In this document: piece by piece, positions 1 to 8,441 of the stretch | Layout: each line of letters opens with the position of its first letter | How positions within the stretch are numbered: the stretch's first letter is position 1 | DNA from: Ensifer adhaerens | Lineage (GTDB): Bacteria; Pseudomonadota; Alphaproteobacteria; Rhizobiales; Rhizobiaceae | NCBI RefSeq assembly: GCF_001270265.1 | Contig: NZ_LGAP01000002.1 | Location: 432,001-496,000, forward strand | Direction: 5' to 3' | DNA length: 64,000 nt | Position numbers and translations under genes: made by a program | Notes under the pieces: generated by a model | Told to the model about the DNA's origin: nothing | Databases searched by the model: none | Seen by the model: only the letters and a program-made list of their open reading frames with translations

Positions 1-2022
1 GCCGGCTTTGTCGTGGCGCTCTCCATCCCGCTGACGCTGGCGATCACCTTCGTCTTCATGTCCTATTGGGGGATCTCGCTGCAGCGCGTTTCGCTCGGCG
101 CGCTGATCATCGCGCTCGGCCTGCTTGTCGACGATGCGATGATCGCGGTGGAAATGATGGTGGCACGGCTTGAGGTCGGCGATTCGCTGCGCAAGGCGGC
201 GACCTACGTCTATACCTCGACCGCCTTTCCGATGCTGACGGGCACACTCGTCACCGTTGCCGGTTTCATTCCGATCGGCCTCAACAACAGCGCGGCCGGC
301 GAATTCACCTTCACGCTGTTCGTCGTCATCGCGATTTCGCTGCTGGTCTCGTGGATCGTGGCGGTGATTTTCGCGCCGCTTTTGGGCGTCACGATCCTGC
401 CGAAGACGATGAAACAGCATGCCGGCGAAAAAGGTCGGATCGGACGGCTGTTTTCCAAGCTGCTCGACCTCTGCATGCACTGGCGCTGGACGACGATCAT
501 CGCCACGATCGCCGTCTTCGGCCTCTCGGTCTTCGGCATGGGCTTCGTGCAGCAGCAGTTCTTCCCGTCCTCGGACCGGCCTGAAATCATCGTCGACTGG
601 TCGCTGCCGCAGAATTCCTCGATCGAGGAAACCAATGCGCAGATGGCGAAGTTCGAGAAGGAGAAGCTCGTCGGCAACCAGGATGTGTTGCGCTGGTCGA
701 GCTATGTCGGCGAGGGGGCCGTGCGTTTCGTCCTGTCCTTCGACGTGCAGCCGCCGCATCCGTCCTTCGGGCAGATGATCATCGTCACCAAGGGGCTCGA
801 CGTGCGCGACAAGGTGCGTGCCGATCTGCAGGCCTATCTCAAGCAGACTTTCCCGGGAACGGATGCCTATGTGAAATTGCTCGATATCGGCCCGCCGGTC
901 GGACGCCCGATCCAGTATCGCGTCAGCGGACCGGATATCGACCAGGTGCGCAAACATGCGCTCGACCTCAGCACTGTCCTCGGACGCAATCCGCTGCTCG
1001 GCGAGATCGTCTATGACTGGAGCGAGCCGGCGCGCATGATCAAGGTCGATGTCCTGCAGGACAAGGCGCGCCAGCTCGGCGTCACCTCGCAGGATATCGC
1101 GACGGCGCTCAACGGCATCGTCGGCGGCACGACCGTCACCCAGGTCCGCGACGACATCTACCTGATCGACGTCGTCGGCCGGGCGCGCGAATCCGAGCGG
1201 CAATCGATAGAGACGTTGCGCGATCTCCAGCTTCCCGGCGCCAGCGGCAATTCCGTGCCCTTGGCGGCGGTCGCCAACTTCCGCTACGAGATGGAGCAGC
1301 CGGTCGTCTGGCGCCGGTCGCGCCTGCCGACGATCACGGTCAAGGCGGCGGTCAACGGCATTGCACAACCGTCGACGGTTTCGGCGCAGTTGGAAAAGGA
1401 CGTGGCGGCGTTCGCCGCTGGGCTTCCCGACGGCTACAGAATAGAGATCGGCGGCACGATCGAGGAAAGCGCCAAGAGCCAGGCACCGATCGCCGCCGTC
1501 GTGCCGCTGATGCTGTTCACCATGGCGACGATCCTGATGATCCAGCTTCAGAGCTTCTCGCGCCTGTTCCTGGTCTTTGCCGTGGCGCCGCTGGCGCTGA
1601 TCGGCGTCGTCGCAGCGCTGCTTCCGAGCGGCGCACCGCTCGGCTTCGTCGCGATCCTTGGGGTGCTGGCGCTGATCGGTATCCTCATTCGCAACTCGGT
1701 CATCCTCGTCGTGCAGATCGAGGATCTGCGCAAGGAAGGGGTGGCCGCCTGGGATGCGGTGCGGGAGGCGACCGAACATCGCATGCGACCGATCATGCTG
1801 ACGGCGGCGGCCGCGAGCCTCGGGCTGATCCCGATTGCGCGGGAAATCTTCTGGGGGCCGATGGCCTATGCGATGATGGGCGGCATCATCGTCGGGACGG
1901 TGCTGACGCTGCTGTTCCTGCCGGCGCTTTATCTCGCCTGGTTCCGTATCAAGCCACCGGTCGAGAGCGGCAGTGCCGAAGGAGAGGCGACGCCGAGCGA
2001 TGGTGAGGCAGTGCCTGTGTAG
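1..2022 (+). CDS. RND efflux transporter, C-terminal part (5' end outside window)
   Basis: Inner-membrane proton-driven resistance-nodulation-division pump of the AcrB/HAE type. The frame is open from base 1, so the N-terminal third or more lies upstream of the window. The visible 673 residues begin in a membrane helix and carry the RND motif GLLVDDAMIAVEMM, with the paired Asp residues of the proton relay, at about residues 40-53. A large periplasmic porter domain follows, then a second block of five or so helices including LALIGILIRNSVILVVQIED. The C-terminus is short and acidic. The adaptor (membrane fusion protein) gene is not visible and is probably upstream. The substrate cannot be told from sequence. 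It ends 43 bases before the convergent cysQ-like gene. Confidence 0.9.
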   Translation, partial: AGFVVALSIPLTLAITFVFMSYWGISLQRVSLGALIIALGLLVDDAMIAVEMMVARLEVGDSLRKAATYVYTSTAFPMLTGTLVTVAGFIPIGLNNSAAGEFTFTLFVVIAISLLVSWIVAVIFAPLLGVTILPKTMKQHAGEKGRIGRLFSKLLDLCMHWRWTTIIATIAVFGLSVFGMGFVQQQFFPSSDRPEIIVDWSLPQNSSIEETNAQMAKFEKEKLVGNQDVLRWSSYVGEGAVRFVLSFDVQPPHPSFGQMIIVTKGLDVRDKVRADLQAYLKQTFPGTDAYVKLLDIGPPVGRPIQYRVSGPDIDQVRKHALDLSTVLGRNPLLGEIVYDWSEPARMIKVDVLQDKARQLGVTSQDIATALNGIVGGTTVTQVRDDIYLIDVVGRARESERQSIETLRDLQLPGASGNSVPLAAVANFRYEMEQPVVWRRSRLPTITVKAAVNGIAQPSTVSAQLEKDVAAFAAGLPDGYRIEIGGTIEESAKSQAPIAAVVPLMLFTMATILMIQLQSFSRLFLVFAVAPLALIGVVAALLPSGAPLGFVAILGVLALIGILIRNSVILVVQIEDLRKEGVAAWDAVREATEHRMRPIMLTAAAASLGLIPIAREIFWGPMAYAMMGGIIVGTVLTLLFLPALYLAWFRIKPPVESGSAEGEATPSDGEAVPV

Positions 2023-2064
2023 CATTCTGCGGGCGATGCGGCTCGCTTGGGGCCGGTGTCGGCC

Positions 2065-2841
2065 TCAGATCTTGCCGCGCGAAACAAACCAGGGATTGGC
2101 GAAATCGCTGTCGCTTTTCTGGTTGCGCTTGCCATAGGTGAGCGGCGTGCCTTCCATCGTCAGCGTCTCGCCGCCTGCCGCACGCAGGATGGCATCGCCT
2201 GCGGCCGTGTCCCATTCCATCGTACGGCTGAAGCGCGGATAGACGTCGGCAAGCCCTTCGGCCAGCAAACAGAACTTGAGCGAGGAGCCGACGGCCTCGT
2301 GGTCGGTGACCCCATGTTCGGCGAGATAGGCGATGGTCTCTGCGCTGTTGTGCGAACGGCTCGCCAGCGCCACCAGCCGATCGCCGCGACTGCGGCAGCC
2401 GATGACGGTTTCCTGCTGGACCTGAAAGGTTTCGGAGACGACGGATTTCAACGCCTTGCCGCCGGCCGCGGCGTAGAGGATACCGAGTGCTGGCGCGTAG
2501 ACGACGCCGGCAACCGGAGCGCCGTTTTCGATGAGCGCGATGTTGACGGTGAAGTCGTTGTGGCGGCCGATGAATTCCTTGGTGCCGTCGAGCGGATCGA
2601 CGAGGAAGAACGATTTGCCCGAGATGTCGGGAATGGAGCCGGCCGTGACCGATTCTTCGGCCACAACAGGAATTTCCGGAAAAGCTGCCGTGAGATCAGC
2701 CAGGATGATGCGCTCGGCACATTCGTCGGCGTCCGTCACCGGTGAACAGTCGGGCTTGTAGGTCACCGCCGGACCGGAGTTGTAGATGTCGAGGATGGCG
2801 CGCCCGGCGGCGATCGCGGTTTTTTGCAGAATGTGCAGCAT
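2065..2841 (-). CDS. cysQ: 3'(2'),5'-bisphosphate nucleotidase CysQ-like
   Basis: Predicted Mg-dependent, lithium-sensitive inositol-monophosphatase-fold phosphatase that removes the 3'-phosphate of PAP (3'-phosphoadenosine 5'-phosphate), a by-product of sulfate activation. Seen in the 258-residue protein: metal-binding VAEES at about 60-64, the signature DPLDGTKEF at 82-90, and the second signature WDTAAGDA near residue 211. Length matches CysQ (about 250-270). The start is placed at the ATG giving MLHILQK; an in-frame ATG 33 bases further upstream (2874) would add 11 basic residues unlike the family. It is divergent from soxB with a 228-base gap. A generic inositol-1-phosphatase is the main alternative. 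Confidence 0.85.
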   Translation of the reverse strand: MLHILQKTAIAAGRAILDIYNSGPAVTYKPDCSPVTDADECAERIILADLTAAFPEIPVVAEESVTAGSIPDISGKSFFLVDPLDGTKEFIGRHNDFTVNIALIENGAPVAGVVYAPALGILYAAAGGKALKSVVSETFQVQQETVIGCRSRGDRLVALASRSHNSAETIAYLAEHGVTDHEAVGSSLKFCLLAEGLADVYPRFSRTMEWDTAAGDAILRAAGGETLTMEGTPLTYGKRNQKSDSDFANPWFVSRGKI

Positions 2842-3069
2842 TGCTTCTCGTCTTTCGGGCCTTTGTCGCGCCATACCACACTCGGCGGCGGAAGTTGCCC
2901 ATAGTTTTCGACGGTTATGGCGAAATGTCTTCTTGCAAATGCCAGTGCGGCGAATTCTCGGGCCTTACGGCAAAAGGCCAACCTGATTTTTGCACCTGCG
3001 AGAAGCTTGCATCTTTGCTCCTCGCGTCGGCTGTGCAAATGTGCCGATGCAACTGAACTGGATGCCTTC

Positions 3070-4320
3070 ATGCGTTATTCCGCATTCTCGATCGTCAGGA
3101 ACGCCCTTTCCGGAAACCTGAACTGGAAACCGCAATGGCGACAGCCGCAGCCGAAATCCCATTATGACGTGATCATTGTCGGCGGCGGCGGCCATGGCCT
3201 TTCGACCGCCTACTACCTCGCCAAGGAATTCGGCGTGAAAAACGTCGCGGTGCTCGAAAAGGGTTATCTCGGATCGGGCAATGTCGGCCGCAACACCACG
3301 ATCGTGCGCTCCAACTACATGCTGCCCGGCAACGAACCCTTCTACGAGTTTTCGATGAAGCTCTGGGAGGGGCTGGAGCAGGATCTGAACTACAACGTCA
3401 TGCTGTCGCAGCGCGGCGTCATCATGCTCTACCACAGCGACGCGCAGCGCGACGCCTATGTCAGGCGCGGCAATGCGATGTGGATGGAAGGGGTAGAGGC
3501 CGAGTTGATCGAGCGCGACCAGCTGAAGAAGATGATCCCCTTCCTCAATTACGATCATGCGCGCTACCCTATCCTCGGCGGCCTTTTGCAGCGGCGCGCC
3601 GGCACGGCCCGCCATGATGCCGTCGCCTGGGGTTACGCCCGCGGGGCCGACCAGCACGGCGTCGATATCATCGAGCATTGCGAGGTGACTGGCATTCGCC
3701 GCGAAAACGGCGTCGTTACCGGGGTGGAGACGTCGAACGGCTTCATCGGTTGCGGCAAGCTGGCTCTGGCGGCGGCCGGCAATTCCTCCCGCGTCGGTGA
3801 GATGGCGGATCTGAAGCTGCCGCTCGAAAGCCATGTGCTGCAGGCCTTCGTGACCGAGGGGCTGAAGCCATGCATCGATCATGTGATCGTCTATGGCGGC
3901 GGCCATTTCTACATCTCGCAGTCGGACAAGGGCGGACTGGTCTTCGGCGCCGAGATCGACGGTTATTCCTCCTATGCCCAGCGCGGCAATCTCGCGACGG
4001 CCGAGCATGTGATGGAGGAGGGGGTGTCGATGATCCCCGGCCTGTCGCGCGTCCGGGTGCTGCGCGCCTGGGGCGGCGTCATGGACATGAGCATGGACGG
4101 CTCGCCGATCATCGACCGCACCTCGATCGACAACCTCTACCTCAACTGCGGCTGGTGCTACGGCGGCTTCAAGGCGACGCCGGCATCTGGCTACTGTTTC
4201 GCACATCTGATCGCCAGGAACGACACCCACCCGGTGGCGCGCGCCCTGCGGCTCGATCGTTTCGCGCGTGGCTATGCGGTCGACGAGGCCGGCGCCGGAC
4301 CGCAACCCAATCTTCACTAA
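3070..4320 (+). CDS. soxB: sarcosine oxidase, beta subunit
   Basis: Catalytic beta subunit of heterotetrameric sarcosine oxidase, which oxidises N-methylglycine to glycine, producing H2O2 and 5,10-methylene-THF or formaldehyde. The 416-residue protein has the dinucleotide-binding motif VIIVGGGGHGLSTAYYL at about 35-51 and ARHDAVAW near 180-187, whose His corresponds to the residue known to carry covalent FMN in this family. The start at 3070 gives the usual family length (about 417); the frame runs upstream to 2917, but that part is Ala/Arg-rich and unlike the family. It is first in a soxB-D-A-G operon with the usual order, and soxD follows after 81 bases. Confidence 0.93.
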   Translation: MRYSAFSIVRNALSGNLNWKPQWRQPQPKSHYDVIIVGGGGHGLSTAYYLAKEFGVKNVAVLEKGYLGSGNVGRNTTIVRSNYMLPGNEPFYEFSMKLWEGLEQDLNYNVMLSQRGVIMLYHSDAQRDAYVRRGNAMWMEGVEAELIERDQLKKMIPFLNYDHARYPILGGLLQRRAGTARHDAVAWGYARGADQHGVDIIEHCEVTGIRRENGVVTGVETSNGFIGCGKLALAAAGNSSRVGEMADLKLPLESHVLQAFVTEGLKPCIDHVIVYGGGHFYISQSDKGGLVFGAEIDGYSSYAQRGNLATAEHVMEEGVSMIPGLSRVRVLRAWGGVMDMSMDGSPIIDRTSIDNLYLNCGWCYGGFKATPASGYCFAHLIARNDTHPVARALRLDRFARGYAVDEAGAGPQPNLH

Positions 4321-4401
4321 AGCGGCGTCTGTCGGATGACGACCATCCGGCTGTCCAGGAATATGAGCGAGCCGCGTTGGGGCTCCAGGATACGGAAGAC
4401 A

Positions 4402-4680
4402 ATGGCAAGCCTGATCACCTGCCCCCATTGCGGGGTCCGTCCCAAGGAAGAGTTCGCAATTCGCGGCGATGCGTCGCTCATTCGGCCCGCGCCCTCGGCA
4501 TCGGATGAAGCCTGGCATGACTATGTCTATGTGCGCGCCAATCCGCGGGGCCGAACGGTAGAGCATTGGCATCATATTGCCGGCTGTCGCCGTTTCCTGG
4601 TCGTCGAGCGCGATACGGTCACCCATGAGGTCTATTCGGTTGTCGACGGCACGGCCGCCGCGCGGGAGGCCCGGCGATGA
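4402..4680 (+). CDS. soxD: sarcosine oxidase, delta subunit
   Basis: Small structural, zinc-binding delta subunit (92 residues) of heterotetrameric sarcosine oxidase. The start MASLITCPHCGVRP is typical, with Cys7, Cys10 and a later Cys in HHIAGCRRF as likely zinc ligands. A GGAAG Shine-Dalgarno lies just upstream of the ATG at 4402; a longer in-frame start at 4336 is less likely. The stop overlaps the soxA start (ATGA at 4677-4680), which implies translational coupling. Confidence 0.9.
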   Translation: MASLITCPHCGVRPKEEFAIRGDASLIRPAPSASDEAWHDYVYVRANPRGRTVEHWHHIAGCRRFLVVERDTVTHEVYSVVDGTAAAREARR

Positions 4681-7634
4681 CCGCCTATCGCCTGTCCTCC
4701 GGCGGTCTTGTCGATCGCAGCAAGGCACTGAGCTTCACCTTCGACGGTCGGCCGCTGCGCGGCTTTGCCGGCGACACACTCGCGTCTGCCCTGCTTGCCA
4801 ACGACCAATTGCTGGTCGGACGCAGCTTCAAGTACCACCGGCCGCGTGGCATTGTCAGCGCCGGGCCATCGGAGCCGAACGCGCTGGTGACCCTCGGTTC
4901 GGGTGCCCGCAGCGACCCCAATACCAAGGCAACCGTCGCCGAGCTCTATGCCGGTTTGACGGCCCGCAGCCAGAACCGCTGGCCCTCGCTCGGCTTCGAC
5001 GTCGGTGCGGTCAACGGCCTGCTTTCGCCGTTTCTCGGTGCCGGCTTTTACTACAAGACCTTCATGTGGCCGCGGCAACTCTGGGAAAAGCTCTATGAGC
5101 CCGTGATCAGGCGGGCTGCGGGTCTCGGGCGGGCGGGGCTCGAACGCGACCCGGAGAGCTATGAAAAGTCCTGGGCCTTCTGCGATCTGCTTGTCGTCGG
5201 TGGTGGCCCGGCAGGTTTGATGGCGGCCCTGACGGCCGGCCGCGCCGGACTTCGCGTTATCCTTGCGGACGAGGATTTTCGCCTCGGCGGATCGCTGCTC
5301 TCGGAAACCGAAACGGTCGACGGCGGGGCGGCGCCGGCGTTTGCAGAGCGCGTCGTCGCCGAACTGCAGTCGCTCGAAAACGTCACTTTGCTGTCGCGCA
5401 CTACGGTCTTCGGCTGGTATGACGATAATGTCTTCGGGGCCGTCGAGCGGGTGCAGAAGCACGTGGCCGAACCATCGGCCAAGCTGCCGACCGAGCGCGT
5501 GTGGCGTATCGCCGCCAAGCGGGCATTGCTGGCGACCGGTGCCGAAGAGCGGCCGCTGGTGTTTGGCGGCAATGATCGTCCCGGCGTGATGATGGCCGGC
5601 GCGATTGGCACCTACGCCCATCGCCATGGCGTTTCTGCCGGCAAGTCGGTCGCGATCTTCACCAGCGGCAGCAGCGGCTATCGCACGGCGCGCAGCCTGT
5701 CGGCGAAGGGTGTGACCGTCTCGACGATCATCGACAGTCGGCCGGAGGCCAGCGACGCTGTACCCCATGGCGTGCGCGTGATCCGCTCCGGTTCGATCGT
5801 TGACACAAAGGGCCGCCAGCGACTGTCGGGCATCGTCGTCGAGCGCTCGGGTTTCGAGGAACTGATTGCCTGCGATGCGCTCGGCATGTCCGGGGGGTGG
5901 AGCCCGGTCGTTCATCTCGCCTGCCAGCGGGGCGCGCGGCCGGTGTGGTCGGATGCGCTGAAGGCATTCGCAGCACCCGACGTCGGCGACACCCTTCGCG
6001 TCGTCGGCGCGGCCAATGGTGTCTACACGCTTGCCGGTTGCCTGCGCGACGGCGCCGAGAAGGCGGCGGCGATTGCCGCCGAGTTGGGCTTCAACGCCGC
6101 CGCAGCGCCGCTGCCGGTGACGGAGACCGAGGCGGAACCTTCTTTTGCAGCCCTCTGGTATGTGCCGGGCGCCAAGTCGAAAGCCTTCGTCGATTTCCAG
6201 AACGATGTGCATACCAAGGATCTCGGCCTCGCGCTGCGCGAGGGTTTCGGCCATGTCGAGCACGCCAAACGCTATACCACCAGCGGCATGGCCACCGACC
6301 AGGGCAAGCTTTCCAACATCAATGCGGTCGGCATTCTCGCCGGCATGCGCGGGGTGAGCCCGGCCGAGGTCGGCACGACCACGTTCCGGCCGTTCTACAC
6401 GCCGGTTTCCTTCGGTGCGTTGGCAGGCACGTCTCGCGATGTCCATGCGACACCGACCCGCAAGTCGCCCTTGCATGAATGGGGGAAGAAGCACGGTGCG
6501 ACCTTCGTTGATTCCGGGCTCTGGTTCCGCTCGGCCTGGTTCCCGCGGGCCGGCGAAAAGACCTGGCGCGAAAGCGTCGACCGGGAGGTCCTCAACGTTC
6601 GCGCCAATGTCGGGCTCTGCGATGTGTCGACGCTCGGCAAGATCGAAGTCTTCGGCCCGGACGCGGCGGAGTTTCTCAACCGCCTCTACTGCAACGCCAT
6701 TCTGAAGCTGCCCGTCGGCAAGGCCCGATACGGATTGATGCTGCGCGAGGACGGTTTCGTCTTCGACGACGGCACGGTGAGCCGGCTTGCGGACGACCAT
6801 TTCTTCGTGACGACGACCACGGCCATGGCCGGCGCCGTCATGTCCCATATGGATTATTGCGCGCAGGTGCTGTGGCCCGATCTCAAGGTGCGGTTCTGCT
6901 CGGTGAGCGATCAATGGGCGCAGATGGCCATTGCCGGCCCGAATGCACGCGAGGTGCTGCAGCAACTGGTCGACGAGGACATTTCGGAAACGGCGTTCCC
7001 GTTTCTGTCGGCACGCGCAACGGCTCTTCGCGGCGGCATCAATGCCCGGCTGTTCCGCATTTCCTTTTCCGGTGAACTCGCCTTTGAGCTCGCGGTTCCC
7101 GCCGGTTACGGCGAAGCCGTTGCCGACCAGATCATGGAGGCGGGAAGGGCGCACAAGATCTGCGCCTATGGCGTCGAGGCATTAAACGTGCTGCGGCTGG
7201 AGAAAGGTCTGCTGACCCACGCCGAATTCGACGGTCGCGTGACGCCCGACGATGCCGGGCTTGGACGCATGTTTTCGGCGCAGAAGCCCGACTTCATCGG
7301 CAAGCACCTGTCGGCGCGCTACGGCCTGACGGCGGCAGACCGTATGCAGATTGTCGGGCTGAAGCCGGTGGACAAGGACAAGGACATACGCGCGGGCGCC
7401 CATCTTCTAAAAGAGGGCATGAAACCGTCGACGCTCAACGATCAGGGCTGGGTCAGCTCCGCCGGCTACTCGCCGGTCCTGGGGCACCACATCGCGCTGG
7501 CCTTCCTCAAATCCGGGCGCGAGCGTTATGGCGAGAAGGTCGCCGTATGGGACAAGCTGCGCGATCACGAGGTCATCGCCGAGGTCTGCGATCCGGTGTT
7601 CGTCGATCCCGAAAACAAGAAGCTGAAAGCCTGA
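4677..7634 (+). CDS. soxA: sarcosine oxidase, alpha subunit
   Basis: Large alpha subunit, 985 residues. Domain order seen: an N-terminal 2Fe-2S-ferredoxin-like fold (about 1-100); a FAD/NAD-binding Rossmann domain starting at LVVGGGPAGLMAALTAG near residue 170; a linker; and a C-terminal aminomethyltransferase (GcvT-like) domain from about residue 590, which binds tetrahydrofolate and accepts the methyl carbon. Length is normal for heterotetrameric enzymes (about 960-1000). It overlaps soxD by four bases, and soxG follows after 10 bases. In rhizobia this enzyme finishes glycine betaine breakdown by taking sarcosine to glycine. Confidence 0.95.
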   Translation: MTAYRLSSGGLVDRSKALSFTFDGRPLRGFAGDTLASALLANDQLLVGRSFKYHRPRGIVSAGPSEPNALVTLGSGARSDPNTKATVAELYAGLTARSQNRWPSLGFDVGAVNGLLSPFLGAGFYYKTFMWPRQLWEKLYEPVIRRAAGLGRAGLERDPESYEKSWAFCDLLVVGGGPAGLMAALTAGRAGLRVILADEDFRLGGSLLSETETVDGGAAPAFAERVVAELQSLENVTLLSRTTVFGWYDDNVFGAVERVQKHVAEPSAKLPTERVWRIAAKRALLATGAEERPLVFGGNDRPGVMMAGAIGTYAHRHGVSAGKSVAIFTSGSSGYRTARSLSAKGVTVSTIIDSRPEASDAVPHGVRVIRSGSIVDTKGRQRLSGIVVERSGFEELIACDALGMSGGWSPVVHLACQRGARPVWSDALKAFAAPDVGDTLRVVGAANGVYTLAGCLRDGAEKAAAIAAELGFNAAAAPLPVTETEAEPSFAALWYVPGAKSKAFVDFQNDVHTKDLGLALREGFGHVEHAKRYTTSGMATDQGKLSNINAVGILAGMRGVSPAEVGTTTFRPFYTPVSFGALAGTSRDVHATPTRKSPLHEWGKKHGATFVDSGLWFRSAWFPRAGEKTWRESVDREVLNVRANVGLCDVSTLGKIEVFGPDAAEFLNRLYCNAILKLPVGKARYGLMLREDGFVFDDGTVSRLADDHFFVTTTTAMAGAVMSHMDYCAQVLWPDLKVRFCSVSDQWAQMAIAGPNAREVLQQLVDEDISETAFPFLSARATALRGGINARLFRISFSGELAFELAVPAGYGEAVADQIMEAGRAHKICAYGVEALNVLRLEKGLLTHAEFDGRVTPDDAGLGRMFSAQKPDFIGKHLSARYGLTAADRMQIVGLKPVDKDKDIRAGAHLLKEGMKPSTLNDQGWVSSAGYSPVLGHHIALAFLKSGRERYGEKVAVWDKLRDHEVIAEVCDPVFVDPENKKLKA

Positions 7635-7644
7635 GGAGGCGGTG

Positions 7645-8199
7645 ATGGTTCGCGACTACAACAACCGCCATGCGCTCGACCAGAAGCTGCGCGGCACGCC
7701 GAAGCCCGCCAATGCGGATCACCTGGAGGTCGGCCATTGGCAGGCGATCGCGACGGTGCTTGCGCATGTCGGACTTGAAACGGCCGTGGAGCGGGCGCTT
7801 TCGTCGACGCCTGAGCTGTCTCTGCGCTATTGCGGACCCGGCGAGTGGCTGGTCGTATCCGAGGTCGACACACCGGTCGGCCTCATGCGCCGTCTCGACA
7901 TGCTTTGTGGCACGCAGGCGCATGTCGTCGACCAGAGCGACGGCCGCGTTCTCATGCGTCTGTCCGGGCCGTGCGCGCGGCGGATCCTTGCCAAGGGCAT
8001 CGGCGTCGATCTCCACCCTGCAGCCTTCGCACGCGGCGGCAGCACCAACGTGCTTTGCGGCCATATCGCCATCAATCTGGCGCGTACCGGCGAGGATCTC
8101 TTCGAACTGATCGTTTCGCGCAGCTTTGCCGAATCGCTGTTCGACGACCTGATGACGATGGGGCGCGCGTTCGACCTTTCGGCCGCTTTTTCCGACTAA
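7645..8199 (+). CDS. soxG: sarcosine oxidase, gamma subunit
   Basis: Gamma subunit of sarcosine oxidase (184 residues), a GcvT/YgfZ-like fold that packs against the alpha and beta subunits. The start is the ATG at 7645, six bases after a perfect AGGAGG; a GTG immediately before it in frame is a weaker choice. Sequence identity is low across this family, so the call rests largely on its place as the last gene of soxBDAG and on segments such as GEWLVVSE and MRLSGPCARRIL. A perfect hairpin follows within five bases of the stop. Confidence 0.88.
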   Translation: MVRDYNNRHALDQKLRGTPKPANADHLEVGHWQAIATVLAHVGLETAVERALSSTPELSLRYCGPGEWLVVSEVDTPVGLMRRLDMLCGTQAHVVDQSDGRVLMRLSGPCARRILAKGIGVDLHPAAFARGGSTNVLCGHIAINLARTGEDLFELIVSRSFAESLFDDLMTMGRAFDLSAAFSD

Positions 8200-8203
8200 A
8201 AAC

Positions 8204-8228
8204 AAATGCGGCATCGAATGCCGCATTT
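8204..8228 (+). terminator. hairpin after soxBDAG
   Basis: Perfect 11-bp stem (AAATGCGGCAT with ATGCCGCATTT) and a 3-base loop directly after soxG. The 3' arm ends in TTT but no longer U-run follows, so termination may be partial or may only stabilise the transcript end. Confidence 0.5.
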
Positions 8229-8441
8229 GGGTCGCCGATCCGCCAGCGGATGGCGGAAACGGACAAGCCTCCTTCGCAGCCACGTCTTTATCGCAGCCGC
8301 CTTTCTGACTAGGCTTTCCTTGTTCGCCACTTGCCGTTCCCGTGCCGGAACAGACCTGGGCGGGCGGCAGTCGTGCCTGATCCTTTTCCCCTGAAAACTG
8401 AGCCGCGCTTCGCCGGATGCGCGGGAAAGCGGAGTGCGCGC

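Noticed and set aside
2917-3069. N-terminal extension of soxB
   Set aside because: Residues are Ala/Arg/Cys-rich and unlike SoxB; starting at 3070 gives the standard length.
2965-4728. 587-codon open frame antisense to soxB and soxD
   Set aside because: Shadow of the sox genes, with no supporting start signal.
4632-7154. 840-codon open frame antisense to soxA
   Set aside because: High-GC shadow frame: Arg/Gly/Ala/His-rich translation with no motif, no Shine-Dalgarno, and a fully supported gene on the other strand.
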